Below are positions 1-8,654 of a DNA stretch of 64,000 bases, piece by piece (positions within the stretch are counted from its first letter, which is position 1; each line of letters begins with the position of its first letter). The position numbers and the translations under genes were made by a program. The stretch spans positions 675,001-739,000 of the forward strand of contig JAXHMK010000009.1 of NCBI GenBank assembly GCA_034521495.1, read 5' to 3'. The notes below the pieces were generated by a model that saw nothing but the letters and a program-made list of their open reading frames with translations, did not search any database and was not told where the DNA came from. The DNA is from Balneolaceae bacterium (GTDB taxonomy: Bacteria > Bacteroidota > Rhodothermia > Balneolales > Balneolaceae).

Positions 1-466
1 ATCTACCGTTTCCTGCCTGCAGTAGGTGAGTTCGTAGAGTTTATAGGGCAGTTCCGAAGCCAGTATCGAAATTTGGGGATCAGTCGGGTCGGCAGAAGCC
101 AGGATGATCAAGATCTTTGTCTGCTTTAAACGGAACGGTTTTCCGGTAGATCATCTCATCCACAACCTCATCGGGAATTTCATCCATCATACTGCGGATG
201 TTTTCGATCATTTTTTTAGAGGGCGAACCGTTTGGCAAAACTTCCCGGAAGGCATACAATCGGGAAATAGTTTTCATCACCTCATGACGGTCGGCATCAA
301 AATCTTCCACGATAATTGTACTGAGACGCCGCCGAATGGAAGCCGGTTCTTCCTGGTGGGTTTTTATCGCCTCCTTGAGTTGCTCCTGGTCAATAATACC
401 GTTCTCAACAAGGGCTTCTCCCAGCCTTTTCCGTACAAAAAATGTGTTTTTCTTTGCCGTATCCAT
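1..466 (-). pseudogene. PilB/GspE-type ATPase, N-terminal part, frameshifted and cut by the window edge
   Basis: The first 115 or so residues, starting at 466, resemble the MshEN domain at the N-terminus of type IV pilus/type II secretion assembly ATPases: an RLGEALVENGIIDQEQL opening, followed by a helical section. Near 100-110 the frame breaks. The next frame continues a typical MshEN strand pattern (KILIILASADPTDP, then ISILASELPYKLYEL) to position 1 without a stop. One extra base or two missing bases around 105 would restore one protein. The ATPase core (Walker A/B) would lie to the left of the window. The platform-protein and pilin-like genes upstream on the same strand support the assignment. 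It may be an assembly indel or a true break. Confidence 0.6.
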
Positions 467-677
467 AGTTGAAAATTGATTAACCCACGAACCAAAAAAA
501 TAGCAGATAAGAGCAGCATCTGCAGATAAAATAATATATGTAATTCTTACATAATCCCAATATAGGCGTTTTAAAGTAAAATAATAACCTATTGTTGTTG
601 ATGTTTACCTACTTGTTCCAAAGGTCTCCTTCGGAACCCATGAACAGGCTGGCGCAAGCGACCAACACAACAATAAG

Positions 678-746
678 CTGGCGCAAGCGTCCCCGCTTGT
701 GGCCCTTGTACTCTTGAGCACGAGCGTGGACGCTCGCGCTATCTCG
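678..746. repeat. Paired REP-like hairpins, family D (example copy)
   Basis: Two neighbouring palindromes. The first is GGCGCAAGCGTCCCCGCTTG(T), a GCGCAAGCG/CGCTTGTGC stem. The second is GAGCGTGGACGCTC, with the flanks AGC and GCT also pairing. The pair, or one half of it, recurs near 1468, 2181, 5485-5559, 5793-5870, 7665-7755, 7997-8070, 8455-8526, 9978, 10252-10323, 10707-10744, 14735-14960, 39869-39906 and 50387-50455, always between genes. The stem-loop form, intergenic location and copy number fit REP/BIME elements mobilised by a RAYT-type transposase. Confidence 0.8.
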
Positions 747-914
747 AAAACGGGTACTGTCTTGAAAAATGAGATCCCTCACGTCCGTTCGGAATGACAG
801 GTGGTTGGTTTGAATATTGCGACTCCACAACGTTTACCAATTTTGGCCTCGATGTTATTTATTATTTTGCTTGTTCCGAAGAAGACCTTCGACCCAATGA
901 AAAGTTAGGTCTAT

Positions 915-1110
915 CGGTCTTCGGCCTTGATTGGTGGAGGGATTGCATGGTTTGCAACACAGCACGGGAGAAATCGCTCTGCGCGCTCACCTTGTGAGCA
1001 TTCGCAGAGTGTACCCGTGCGTGTAAACCATGCCCCGGAAGCAATCACAGCCGGGAGTTTTTGAAACCTTTTGGCGGTCCAAAAGTAATAGGAAAGAAAT
1101 GTTATGAGGC
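915..1110. repeat. Class II long-stem structured repeat, copy 1
   Basis: Begins TCGGCCTTGA and ends with a CTTTTGGCGGTCCAAAAG palindrome. Between them a nested fold can be drawn: GGATTGC pairs with GCAATC, CATGGTTTGC with GTAAACCATG, GCACGGG with CCCGTGC, CTCTGCG with CGCAGAG, and the tip is GCTCACCTTGTGAGC. A second copy lies at 6465-6650. The GGCCTTGA start and CACAGCC near the end are shared with the MITE-like elements, so the classes may be related. Confidence 0.65.
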
Positions 1111-1256
1111 TTTTATGTTGTATCAAGACGTGTTTTATGAATCACAGCTGGTTGGTATGTTCAGCACGACAGACCAGTTATCAGATGAGTGTGTGAGCCA
1201 TATTTGAATTTCGGGTCGTGAATACTCATTCGATGACTCCACAACGCTTCTCAAAT

Positions 1257-1420
1257 CTGCCCCTCGATGTCGTTTATCATTATCAAGACGAATTTCTCGC
1301 CTCGGGGCACTTTTTTTGGTGGCTTCTATCCCACGGCTGCAAATCGTCGCTGCGCTCCTATTTTTGCCGTGGGCTATTGATATTTCACTCCTTTGGAGTG
1401 AGGGATTGCCGGGGCAATCC
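1257..1420. repeat. Multi-hairpin cassette, family E, copy 1
   Basis: A unit of about 165 bp made of successive hairpins: CCCACGGC pairing with GCCG(C/T)GGG, then TCACTCC(N)TTGGAGTGA, then GGATTGCCGGGGCAATCC. Other copies are at 5591-5753, 7795-7956 and 10044-10207. The last three are followed at similar distance by a family D pair and a 'GATCCCTCAC..CGTTCGGGATGACA' tail, giving a shared cassette of about 340 bp. No coding signal is conserved among copies. Confidence 0.7.
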
Positions 1421-1781
1421 TTTTTACATTTACACAGACTGGCGCAAGCGACCAACACAACAAAAAACTGGCGCAAGCGTCCCCGCTTGTGCCCCTTTCC
1501 CTGACTCGCGAGCATCTCGTTGATGAAAGGCAGAGTCTTATTTACAAGATTCTTCCTCGTCGGCAAAAGACGCCTCCTCGTCTGAATGACAGGGGTTGTG
1601 TTATAGATCGCGGCGTTTTAGGTTCAAAAGTAGAATAGGGTTTAGTCTTACGCCGCTGTGACTGTTCGCTGCCAAAGACGGCGTAGTGAGAAGTGTGGGT
1701 CTGGCAGGGCGTGTTATACGCCGTCGATAATACCCCGCCCCGCCTGTCATTCAGAGCCGACCGGCAGGGAGGCGAAGAATC

Positions 1782-2119
1782 GAGAAGTTACCCCGAAATT
1801 TACATTTCATAGTCTATATATTAAATATTATCAATACTTTATATATTTTTATAAATAGAAACTGAAAAAATGTGTGTAGGTCGGCCTTGAATAGTTGGCG
1901 GAAAAAAGGACTACGATTGAACCGTGAGGAGAATCCTTTCATACCGGCGAGAAACGGAATGTAAGGGCTATAAGCGAGATGGACCATTGAAAGGATTCCA
2001 CGGTGAACTCGTGTCCGCCGTCAACTATTCACAGCCTTGATTTTTTCGTTCTTTTGTATCAAGACAAAAGAATAAAGCATGTGCAACAAGGTTACATCAT
2101 AAAAATGGGGTAAGTCCTC
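1782..2119. mobile_element. MITE-like structured insertion, copy 1 (338 bp)
   Basis: The ends are inverted: GAGAAGTTACCCC at the left and, read from the other strand, GAGGACTTACCCC at the right. CGAAGAATC occurs on both sides (1773-1781 and 2120-2128), which looks like a 9-bp target duplication inside another dispersed repeat. No open frame of note. The interior carries a long stem: GAATAGTTG/CAACTATTC, GCGGA/TCCGC, ACCGTG/CACGGT and an 11-bp GAATCCTTTCA/TGAAAGGATTC helix closing a loop with ATACCGGC and GCTATAAGCGAGATGGACC. Homologous copies lie at 10839-11174 and 63314-63835. Confidence 0.7.
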
Positions 2120-2220
2120 CGAAGAATCTCCTTGATTAAAGGATAGAGTCTTGTTTATGAGATTCCCTTGGTCCTGATTTATGAGCACGAGCGTGGACGC
2201 TCGCGCTATCTCGTATTTCA

Positions 2221-2362
2221 CTCCTTCGGAACACCCGTTAGGAAGCTCCGCTTCTGGTAACCATTCGGAGGCCTGGATTCCTGTTGGTGGGTGTGATGGA
2301 TGAAAGGAAGCAGGAGCTTCAGATTAGCATTCCGAAGGGGGACCTTCGGAACGAGTAAAAAA
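2221..2362. repeat. CCGAAGG / GGAAGC hairpin group, family C
   Basis: A set of short palindromes on the pattern TTCCGAAGG..CCTTCGGAA and GGAAGC..GCTTCC, usually ending in ACGAGTAAA. Related groups are at 612-640, 6279-6433, 8247-8422, 12858-12910 and 13508-13560. The last two sit immediately on either side of the RAYT gene at 12970, suggesting this family is the substrate of that transposase (inference). Confidence 0.7.
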
Positions 2363-2389
2363 CCCAATCGGCAGCCGACGATCAGACCA

Positions 2390-3751
2390 CTACCCGGTCC
2401 CGTAACCACCGGCACCGCCGCCGTAATTCGGCTTGATGATGGCCGCCTCGGAGGATACAATGGTGATATAGAAGATGGCGAGAAAAATAATGAAGTTAAT
2501 AAACAGGCTGATCCAGTTGATGACCGATTCCATCTTGTAGGTGGTCTGCTTCTCGTAATAGTCGGCAAGCTGGCCGGAGTTCTCTTTCAGTGAACCGGAT
2601 TCTGCTCCCAAACGGAAACGGCTGAGCGCACTTTTGGGAAAGACCTGGGTGGCCTCCAGCGCTTCAATCAGCCCGGCACCATCTTCCAGCATTCTCCGAA
2701 TGGCAATCTCTTTGATCTGTTTTTCGATATAAGTATTCCGGCACGCCTCGGCGGCAATCCGGATCACCTCAATATTCTGGCCGGAGCCGCTGTAGAGGGT
2801 GTGAAAGACGCGTGAAAAAATTTCAATACTGGTTTTGTGGAGGAGATCTCCAATAATGGGCAATCTAATGAGATACTTGTCAATAATGAGGCGGCCTTTT
2901 TTATTTTTCCACATGATATAGGCAAACACAAAGGGCAGGATGTGGGCCAGGGTGACCGCTAACCAATGCGCCTGCAGCCAGTTACTTATGTTGAGAGCGT
3001 TTGCCGTTAGCGGGGGGAGTTCAATGTCGAACTCCAGGAACATCTCGGCGGTAATGGGGAATACATATCCGACAAAGAAAAGCAATGTTGCCATTACGGC
3101 CAGCAACGTAAATGTAGGCATGAAGAGAGCACGCCGTAAGTTTTTCTTAAAATCGGCATCCCGCTCCACAAACTTGGCCGTACTTTCAAAGACGGCGGCC
3201 ATGTTACCACTGGTAGAAGCAACCCCCAGCATGTAGGCGGCAAATTTTCCAAAGACATCTTTGTGCTTGCCGTACACCTCCGATCCCTCTTTTCCATCCC
3301 GCAGGTCTTTCTGGATGGTGCGGATCACCTCCTTCATCGACTTGTTGGTGGTGTCTTCGTAGAGGAGGGTTAAAATCTGGTCGAACGGGAGTTGCTGGCG
3401 GAGGAGGTCGGCCGAGAGGCGGATAAAAGTGACGACTTCATCCCGTGGGACCATTCCTTTAAAGTCGAACCACTTCTTGCGAACATAGTCAACCCGGTAT
3501 CCCATTTTTACGAGGGCACGCTCTACATCGTCTGCAGAGTACGCTTCCTGTTCTCCCTCTATGGCCCCGCTGCCGTTTTTTCGAACTTTGTAGAGGTATC
3601 GTTTCTTTTCGTCAATGGATTCAACTTTTAAAGAGCGGGTGTTGGCTAATTTTTGGACTCTCTCCTTGGCGGTTTTTTTAGAAGGGGCCTCAAATTCACG
3701 GAGGACGGTTTTGCCCTGTTGTGTTTTTCCTGTAAATCGAAATTGAGGCAT
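2390..3751 (-). CDS. Type IV pilus / type II secretion inner-membrane platform protein (PilC/GspF family)
   Basis: A 453-residue protein of the usual family length. An N-terminal cytoplasmic extension (FRFTGKTQQGK..., residues 1-100) is followed by two GspF domains (about 110-235 and 300-428). Membrane segments lie near 209-235, 266-284 and 405-428; the first GspF domain ends in the characteristic SGNMAAVFESTAKFVE stretch and the second contains ESGSLKENSGQLADYYE. It forms the membrane platform on which the assembly ATPase acts to polymerise pilin. The C-terminus ends in a glycine-rich tail. It is the only intact member of the pilus-like cluster here: the ATPase gene to the left and pilin genes to the right are broken. 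Confidence 0.9.
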   Translation of the reverse strand: MPQFRFTGKTQQGKTVLREFEAPSKKTAKERVQKLANTRSLKVESIDEKKRYLYKVRKNGSGAIEGEQEAYSADDVERALVKMGYRVDYVRKKWFDFKGMVPRDEVVTFIRLSADLLRQQLPFDQILTLLYEDTTNKSMKEVIRTIQKDLRDGKEGSEVYGKHKDVFGKFAAYMLGVASTSGNMAAVFESTAKFVERDADFKKNLRRALFMPTFTLLAVMATLLFFVGYVFPITAEMFLEFDIELPPLTANALNISNWLQAHWLAVTLAHILPFVFAYIMWKNKKGRLIIDKYLIRLPIIGDLLHKTSIEIFSRVFHTLYSGSGQNIEVIRIAAEACRNTYIEKQIKEIAIRRMLEDGAGLIEALEATQVFPKSALSRFRLGAESGSLKENSGQLADYYEKQTTYKMESVINWISLFINFIIFLAIFYITIVSSEAAIIKPNYGGGAGGYGTG

Positions 3752-3779
3752 AGTAATTATAATTGATTTTAAATTCTAA

Positions 3780-4290
3780 TAAATGAATTATTAATCACAA
3801 TTACTCTGGCTATTCTATGCATATAGATGAATCAATATTATATAACCAATTCCAGTATTCATGACATCTCTACAGACTGTAATTTCGAATATCTTCTCCA
3901 CCACTATCTGGCATCTCCAGTAATTGTTAGTGACTTGCATTTAGTACTGCTAATTACTATATGTGCCATTATCTATTAGTGATATCGTGGATGTTCCTGC
4001 GACATAACTTGTCACCAGGAATATTCTAGTAATGCTTAAAATTTCAGCATTGATAATTCATCAGTATCTGTAAAATCTCTATCCAGCTCCACCCATGCAT
4101 GATAGGTTTTTCCCAAACATGCTTGAACATTGAGATGCAGCTGTTATTAAGATCTTGCCTGAACAGCATCTCTATTTGCATTGTCATGCTCCATATACCT
4201 AATATATTAACAGCAATAATTGTAGCTAATACCTACAACAATTACAACTAAGTATTACCAAGTAAAAGTTGTTGCTGTCCCATAATTATA
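3780..4290 (-). pseudogene. Heavily decayed pilin-like gene copy
   Basis: No open frame remains, but 4080-4287 aligns by eye with the pilin-like gene at 4722-4949. Shared blocks include the start (GGGACAGCAACAACTTTTAC, read on the minus strand), the part corresponding to CGAACAGCATCTC and the GGAGCTGG.(A/C)AGAGATTTTAC segment, with numerous substitutions toward A/T. The stretch 3780-4080 would be its C-terminal half. This looks like an old tandem duplicate that lost selection. The alignment was done by eye. Confidence 0.6.
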
Positions 4291-4439
4291 ATTGAATTAA
4301 CAGATTTAATAATTGCATAAATTTAAATAAAGTGTAATGCTAAATAAAAAGTAATTTTATAATTAATAAGAAGTTAGCTTTAAATAAAATAAAGCCCAGA
4401 TATATTAGTCTTAGTCCATTTACAATGCAATTGATTATT

Positions 4440-4949
4440 TACAAGATTAAATTGTAACTACTGGAATTAGTCATTGTTGACCAATTCTTGTAGTTTGTAC
4501 CATCTCCATCAGTATATTTCTACTAGTCCAAGCTGAACTGGCACTTGCACTGGTATTTCTGGTTACCGTCACTGGTCCAGCTACCCTTCACTTCATTGGG
4601 ATTAGCAGTAACTGGCTAATCCGTTGCTGATCTGTAATATCATATCCAGCATTTTCATTCTCAATAAGATAGGTTCCTCCTGGAATATCACCTGGAATTC
4701 CTAATCGTTCGAGCAATAGCTTCAGTTATGCATAGCGGTATTGTAGTAAAATCTCTGCCTAGCTCCACCCATCATTTCAGGTCTTGAATAAATGCCTTGA
4801 GCTTGAGCTGCTGCAGCTAATAAATCCTGTCGAACAGCATCTCGATTTGCCTGTTCTGCAGCCGTTCCAAAAATATTAATAGCAACGACGGTGGCGATAC
4901 CCACGATAATCGTTACCAGGATTACGAGTAATAATTGTTGTTGACCCAT
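4440..4949 (-). pseudogene. Pilin-like protein, frameshifted after residue 75
   Basis: Starts at 4949 with MGQQQLLLVILVTIIVGIA, a hydrophobic helix directly at the N-terminus followed by an amphipathic helix (FGTAAEQANRDAVRQDLLA), the layout of a pilin or pseudopilin. There is no GFTLIE-type prepilin peptidase site. The frame stops at 4722 (YYNTAMHN), but the next frames continue sensible pilin-like sequence: LLERLGIPGDIPGGTYLIEN, then VTANPNEVKGSWTSDGNQ down to about 4480. So the gene appears to be about 150 residues, interrupted by at least two indels. Lies upstream of the PilC-like gene on the same strand. Confidence 0.55.
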
Positions 4950-5590
4950 TTTAAGTCACCTTTATTTGTTTTGTTATTGTTTAAATCGTTTTAACGATTG
5001 ATTGTTTGTTAAAAAAAGTTGAGAAAGAGCGGCTTAAAATTCTCTGCATGGTCTCTTCAGATTTGGTTTCTCCCGACAGAACACCATTCGATTTTACAGC
5101 CAACTTTCCATCCTCATAATATTAAAAAATATTAATATTAAAAAATTTTTATGTGAGAGCTGTCAATACTCTGCTCAATTTCGTTTTACAACTGCAAATA
5201 TCCATAAATATCTCGGTTTAAACGCAACATTGTTAAGAATAATTAATTTCCGGTACTGGAAATTCATCCGGTTACTCAAAATGTAAGCTAACACCCGGTA
5301 AACCTTCATATCTAATTAAATAGTTTTAATGCAATTGTGTGATTAGGATGCATCGCCGTTTCATTTGTTACAAGATTTCTTTCACATTCATTAAATAACG
5401 CACTAAAACCACCGTCATTGTGTAGTACGAAATAAATTTTTTGTTGGATGGGGTTGGGTATTTGAGGGGTTCTGGCTGGCTCTGGCTGGCGCAAGCGTCC
5501 CCGCTTGTGCCCCTGGTTCTGGTTTGTGAGCACGAGCGAGGACGCTCGCGCTATCTCGAAGACGAGACCATGTTGACGTTTGTTTTGCCT

Positions 5591-5753
5591 GCCCCTCGGC
5601 TTCGCTCATGATTATCAAGACAGATCTCCCGCCTCGGGGCACTTTTTTTTGGCCACTCTTTCCCACGGCTGCAAACACTTCACGGAGTTCGTGTTTTTGC
5701 CGCGGGCTATTGATAGTTCACTCCGTTGGAGTGAGGGATTGCCGGGGCAATCC
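5591..5753. repeat. Multi-hairpin cassette, family E, copy 2
   Basis: Same hairpin series as at 1257-1420 and followed by a family D pair (5793-5870) and the GATCCCTCAC tail ending near 5925. Nearly identical to the copy at 7795-7956, differing mainly by one-base indels, which suggests recent spread or gene conversion. Confidence 0.7.
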
Positions 5754-6464
5754 TTTTTACATTGGATACCAAGACGGCGTAATAATAAATTCTGGCTGGC
5801 GCAAGCGTCCCCGCTTGTGCCCTTGGTTCTGGTTTGTGAGCACGAGCGAGGACGCTCGCGCTATCTCGAAAACGGGGAGTGTCTTGAAAAAGAAGATCCC
5901 TCACATCCGTTCGGGATGACAAGGGTGCGGGGGGATGATACGCGGCGTTTATGGTTCAACAGCAGAATATAGGTGTGAGTGACGCCGCTGCGGGTGTGGG
6001 TTGCCTAAGACGGCGTAATAATAAGTGTGGAATTTGGCAGGGTGTGTTATACGCCGTTGATTACACCCCGCTCTGTCTGTCATTCAGAGCCGACCGGCAG
6101 GGAGGCGAAGAATCTCGTTGATGAAGGGCAGAGTCTTTTTTTACGAGATTCTTCCTCGTCGGCAAAAGACGCCTCCTCGTCTGAATGACAGGGGTTGAGT
6201 TATAGATCGCGGCCACCGACAAGTGTGTCGGGACAGGCGTTTATGGTCCAGAAGTAGAACTCCATTCCGTCTTTCTACTTGTTCCGAAGGTCTCCTTCGG
6301 AACACCCGTTTGGAAGCTCTGCTTCCGCTCAACCATCCGGAGGAGTGGATTTTTGTCAGCGGGTGTGATGGATGAATAGAAGCAGGAGCTTCAGTTATGC
6401 CGTTACGAAGGGGGACCTTCGTAACGAGTAAAAAACCTGATGATCAATTTTAGGTCCATTACAT

Positions 6465-6650
6465 TCGGCCTTGATGGGTGGAGGAGTGGCATGGGTTGCA
6501 GCACAGCACGGGAGAAATCGCTCTGCGCGCTCACCTTGTGAGCATTCGCAGAGTGTACCCGTGCGGGCAAACCATGCCCGGCAGCCATCACAGCCGAGAG
6601 GTTTTGGATACTTTTGACGGTTCAAAAGTATCAAGACAGAATTGAATAAG
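6465..6650. repeat. Class II long-stem structured repeat, copy 2
   Basis: Begins CGGCCTTGATGGGTGG and ends with TACTTTTGACGGTTCAAAAG. About 115 bp of the centre (GCACGGGAGAAATCGCTC onward) is almost identical to the copy at 915-1110, while the outer stem has changed: GGCATGGGTTGC faces GCAAACCATGCC here against CATGGTTTGC/GTAAACCATG there. No coding potential. Confidence 0.65.
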
Positions 6651-6821
6651 GTCGTTTATGTTGTTATAAGGCTTATTTTTAAATCTGGTAATCGGTAGGG
6701 AGCGGCCGCGACTGATGGATCTCCTTGATTAAAGGCAAAGTCTTTTTTTAAGAGATTCTTCCCCGTCGTCCCGAAAAGAAGGGACTCCTCGTAGAATATC
6801 ATTCTGTTGTGACGATCCTTT

Positions 6822-6952
6822 AGAAGGCTTTGCAAAACCGTAGGTATGCGTCAATCTGAACTCGATTCAGATTCTCCATTCGTCTTTATAGCCAGTATCA
6901 GGAGATCCTGAATCAAGTTCAGGATGACGGTCATAGTTTTGCAAAGCCTTCT
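6822..6952. repeat. 17-bp inverted repeat enclosing 131 bp
   Basis: AGAAGGCTTTGCAAAAC at 6822-6838 is the exact reverse complement of GTTTTGCAAAGCCTTCT at 6936-6952. The interior carries a weaker palindrome of the 'CTGAA(T/C)TCGATTCAG / CTGAATCAAGTTCAG' kind seen also near 25935. A small non-coding repeat, unclassified. Confidence 0.7.
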
Positions 6953-7029
6953 TTTAAAGCAACAATTTCAAGTGTTTTTAAAAGTTCTGTTTATTAGCTT
7001 ATCATTAAACAAACATCATATAAACCCGG

Positions 7030-7269
7030 ATGTCAGCTATGAAAGATTTTGACCGAATACAATATAATCCCGCAATTATGGGAGGGTTGCCGATTATCAG
7101 GGGTATGAGAGTTACAGTGGGCGCGATTGTAGGGCTTGTGGCATCTGGTTATACAACAGAACGGATTCTTGAACTTTATCCCTATCTCGAGAAAGAAGAT
7201 ATCACCCAGGCACTTCAATATGCGGCATGGCGATCAGATGAACTTGAACAGCCCTTAGACCCTGTATGA
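7030..7269 (+). CDS. DUF433 antitoxin
   Basis: A 79-residue protein with the DUF433 (VapB-like antitoxin) signature: an N-terminal 'P.IMGGLPIIRGMRVTVGAI' segment followed by a helix-turn-helix-like part (TTERILELYPYLEKEDITQALQYAAW). It presumably binds and neutralises the adjacent PIN-like toxin and autoregulates the pair. Its stop overlaps the toxin start in an ATGA junction, so the two are translationally coupled. A second in-frame ATG at 7039 is an alternative start. Confidence 0.85.
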   Translation: MSAMKDFDRIQYNPAIMGGLPIIRGMRVTVGAIVGLVASGYTTERILELYPYLEKEDITQALQYAAWRSDELEQPLDPV

Positions 7270-7644
7270 AGATTCTTATTGATATGAACCTTACACCTGA
7301 ATGGACGAAAGTTTTTCAGGAAGAGAGAATAGAATCAGTACACTGGTCTGAGATTGGAGAACCGACTGCTACTGATAATACAATTATGAAATATGCCAGG
7401 GAGCATGATTATCTTATTTTTACTCATGACCTCGATTTTGGGGATATCCTGGCAGCAACAGAAGCCAAAGGTCCCAGTGTTATCCAGGTTCGGACTTTAA
7501 ATCACGACCCCGGAATCTATTCAACATCTTTTAATTCGGGCATTGGAACGATTTAAAGAGCAAATTGAAAACGGATCGTTAATAACCATTTTGCCCGGAA
7601 GAATGAAAGTACGCATCCTGCCTTTGAAGAGGTCTGGAAAATGA
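7266..7644 (+). pseudogene. DUF5615 PIN-like toxin, frameshifted near its C-terminus
   Basis: Starts MKILIDMNL and keeps the PIN-like acidic residues (D6 region and the FTHDLDFGD motif near residues 57-65), typical of DUF5615 nucleases paired with DUF433 antitoxins. The open frame stops at 7556 after an atypical tail. Removing one C from the CCCC run near 7515 restores ESIQHLLIRALERFKEQIEN and a natural stop at 7642-7644, giving about 125 residues. It is either a sequencing indel or an inactivated toxin next to an intact antitoxin. Confidence 0.75.
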
Positions 7645-8654
7645 ATGGCTAAAGCCAGGTTTTGAGATGACGCAAGCGTCCTCGCTTGTTATCGACAGCC
7701 TTTGACACTCGTATATCCTGGATCTGTATAGCGCAAGCGTCCCCGCTTGTGCCAGGTACTGATTCAAGAAACCATGTTGTACGTTTGTTTTGCCTGCCCT
7801 CGACTTCGCTCATGATTATCAAGACAAGATCTCCCGCCTGGGGCACTCGTTTTGGCCACTCTGTCCCACGGCTGCAAACACTATCACGGAGTTCGTGTTT
7901 TTGCCGCGGGCTATCGATAGTTCACTCCGTTGGAGTGAGGGATTGCCGGGCAATGCTTTACATTGGATGCTCAAGACGGCGTAATAATATATTCTGGCTG
8001 GCGCAAGCGTCCTCGCTTGTGCCCCTGGTTCTGGTTTGTGAGCACGAGCGTGGACGCTCGCGCTATCTCGAAAACGGGGAGTGTCTTGAAAATGAGATCC
8101 CTCACGTCCGTTCGGGATGACAAGGTGGATCCTCGCGGCGTTTCAGATGGCATGATCCCATTGTCTTACGCCGTGCTGTGTTACGGTTGCTCAAGACAGT
8201 GGAATACTGTTATTGGCCAGCTCTTTCACGGCTGCAATATTGCTTCACTTGTTCCGAAGGTCTCCTTCGGAACACCCGTTTTTGGAAGCTCCGCTTCCGC
8301 TCAACCATCCGGAGGACTGGATTTTTGTTAGCGGGTGTGATGAATGAATAGAAGCAGGAGCTTCAGGGTTGCGTACCGAAGGAGACCTTCGGCACGAGTA
8401 AAGGGGGACCTTCGTAACGAGTAAACTGGCGTAGTTGTCTCATAAAACAAAGACTGGCGCAAGTGTCTCCACTTGTGCCCCTGGTACTGATTCGTGAGCA
8501 CGAGCGAGGACGCTCGCGCTATCTCGTTGATTGAAGACAGTGTCTTGTTTACGAAATTCTTCCTCGTCTGAATGACAGGTATTAATAGGTTTATTATTAA
8601 CCTGCCATCTTCGTATTTTCATAAAAATTTTTATTGTGATTTTAAACCAACTCT
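7645..8654. repeat. Intergenic repeat mosaic
   Basis: Contains family D hairpins (7665-7755, 7997-8070, 8455-8526), a family E cassette (7795-7956) and a family C group (8247-8422). The last 60 bp before the peptidase start at 8655 are AT-rich and unique and may hold its promoter, although no clear boxes were assigned. Confidence 0.7.

Larger units (their letters stand above)
467..2389. repeat. Repeat mosaic, no convincing gene
   Basis: This 1.9-kb gap contains only repeats that also occur elsewhere in the window. In order: a CCGAAGG hairpin (612-640), a paired GCAAGCG/GAGCGT hairpin unit (678-746), a class II structured element (about 915-1110), a hairpin cassette (1257-1420), another GCAAGCG hairpin (1468-1494), a MITE-like element (1782-2119), a GAGCGT hairpin (2181-2212) and a CCGAAGG set (2221-2362). 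The short open frames here are translations of these palindromes. Confidence 0.75.
4950..7029. repeat. Intergenic repeat mosaic
   Basis: From 4950 to about 5470 the sequence is AT-rich, probably the upstream region of the pilin-like gene, with no feature seen. From 5485 the window holds family D pairs (5485-5559, 5793-5870), a family E cassette (5591-5753), a family C group (6279-6433), the second class II structured element (6465-6650) and a long inverted repeat (6822-6952). No convincing gene. Confidence 0.7.

Noticed and set aside
609-1566. Several short open frames with 'KGHKRGRLRQ' or 'RDSASVLARAHE' segments
   Set aside because: These peptides are translations of the family D palindromes and recur wherever the repeat does; not genes.
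1880-2040. tRNA- or tmRNA-like structure
   Set aside because: The stem-loop does not give a cloverleaf or CCA end; it fits the MITE-like repeat family instead.
3752-4440. Diversity-generating retroelement or variable-region cassette next to the pilin
   Set aside because: No reverse transcriptase or paired template is present, and changes in the ghost copy are spread over all positions rather than adenines only.
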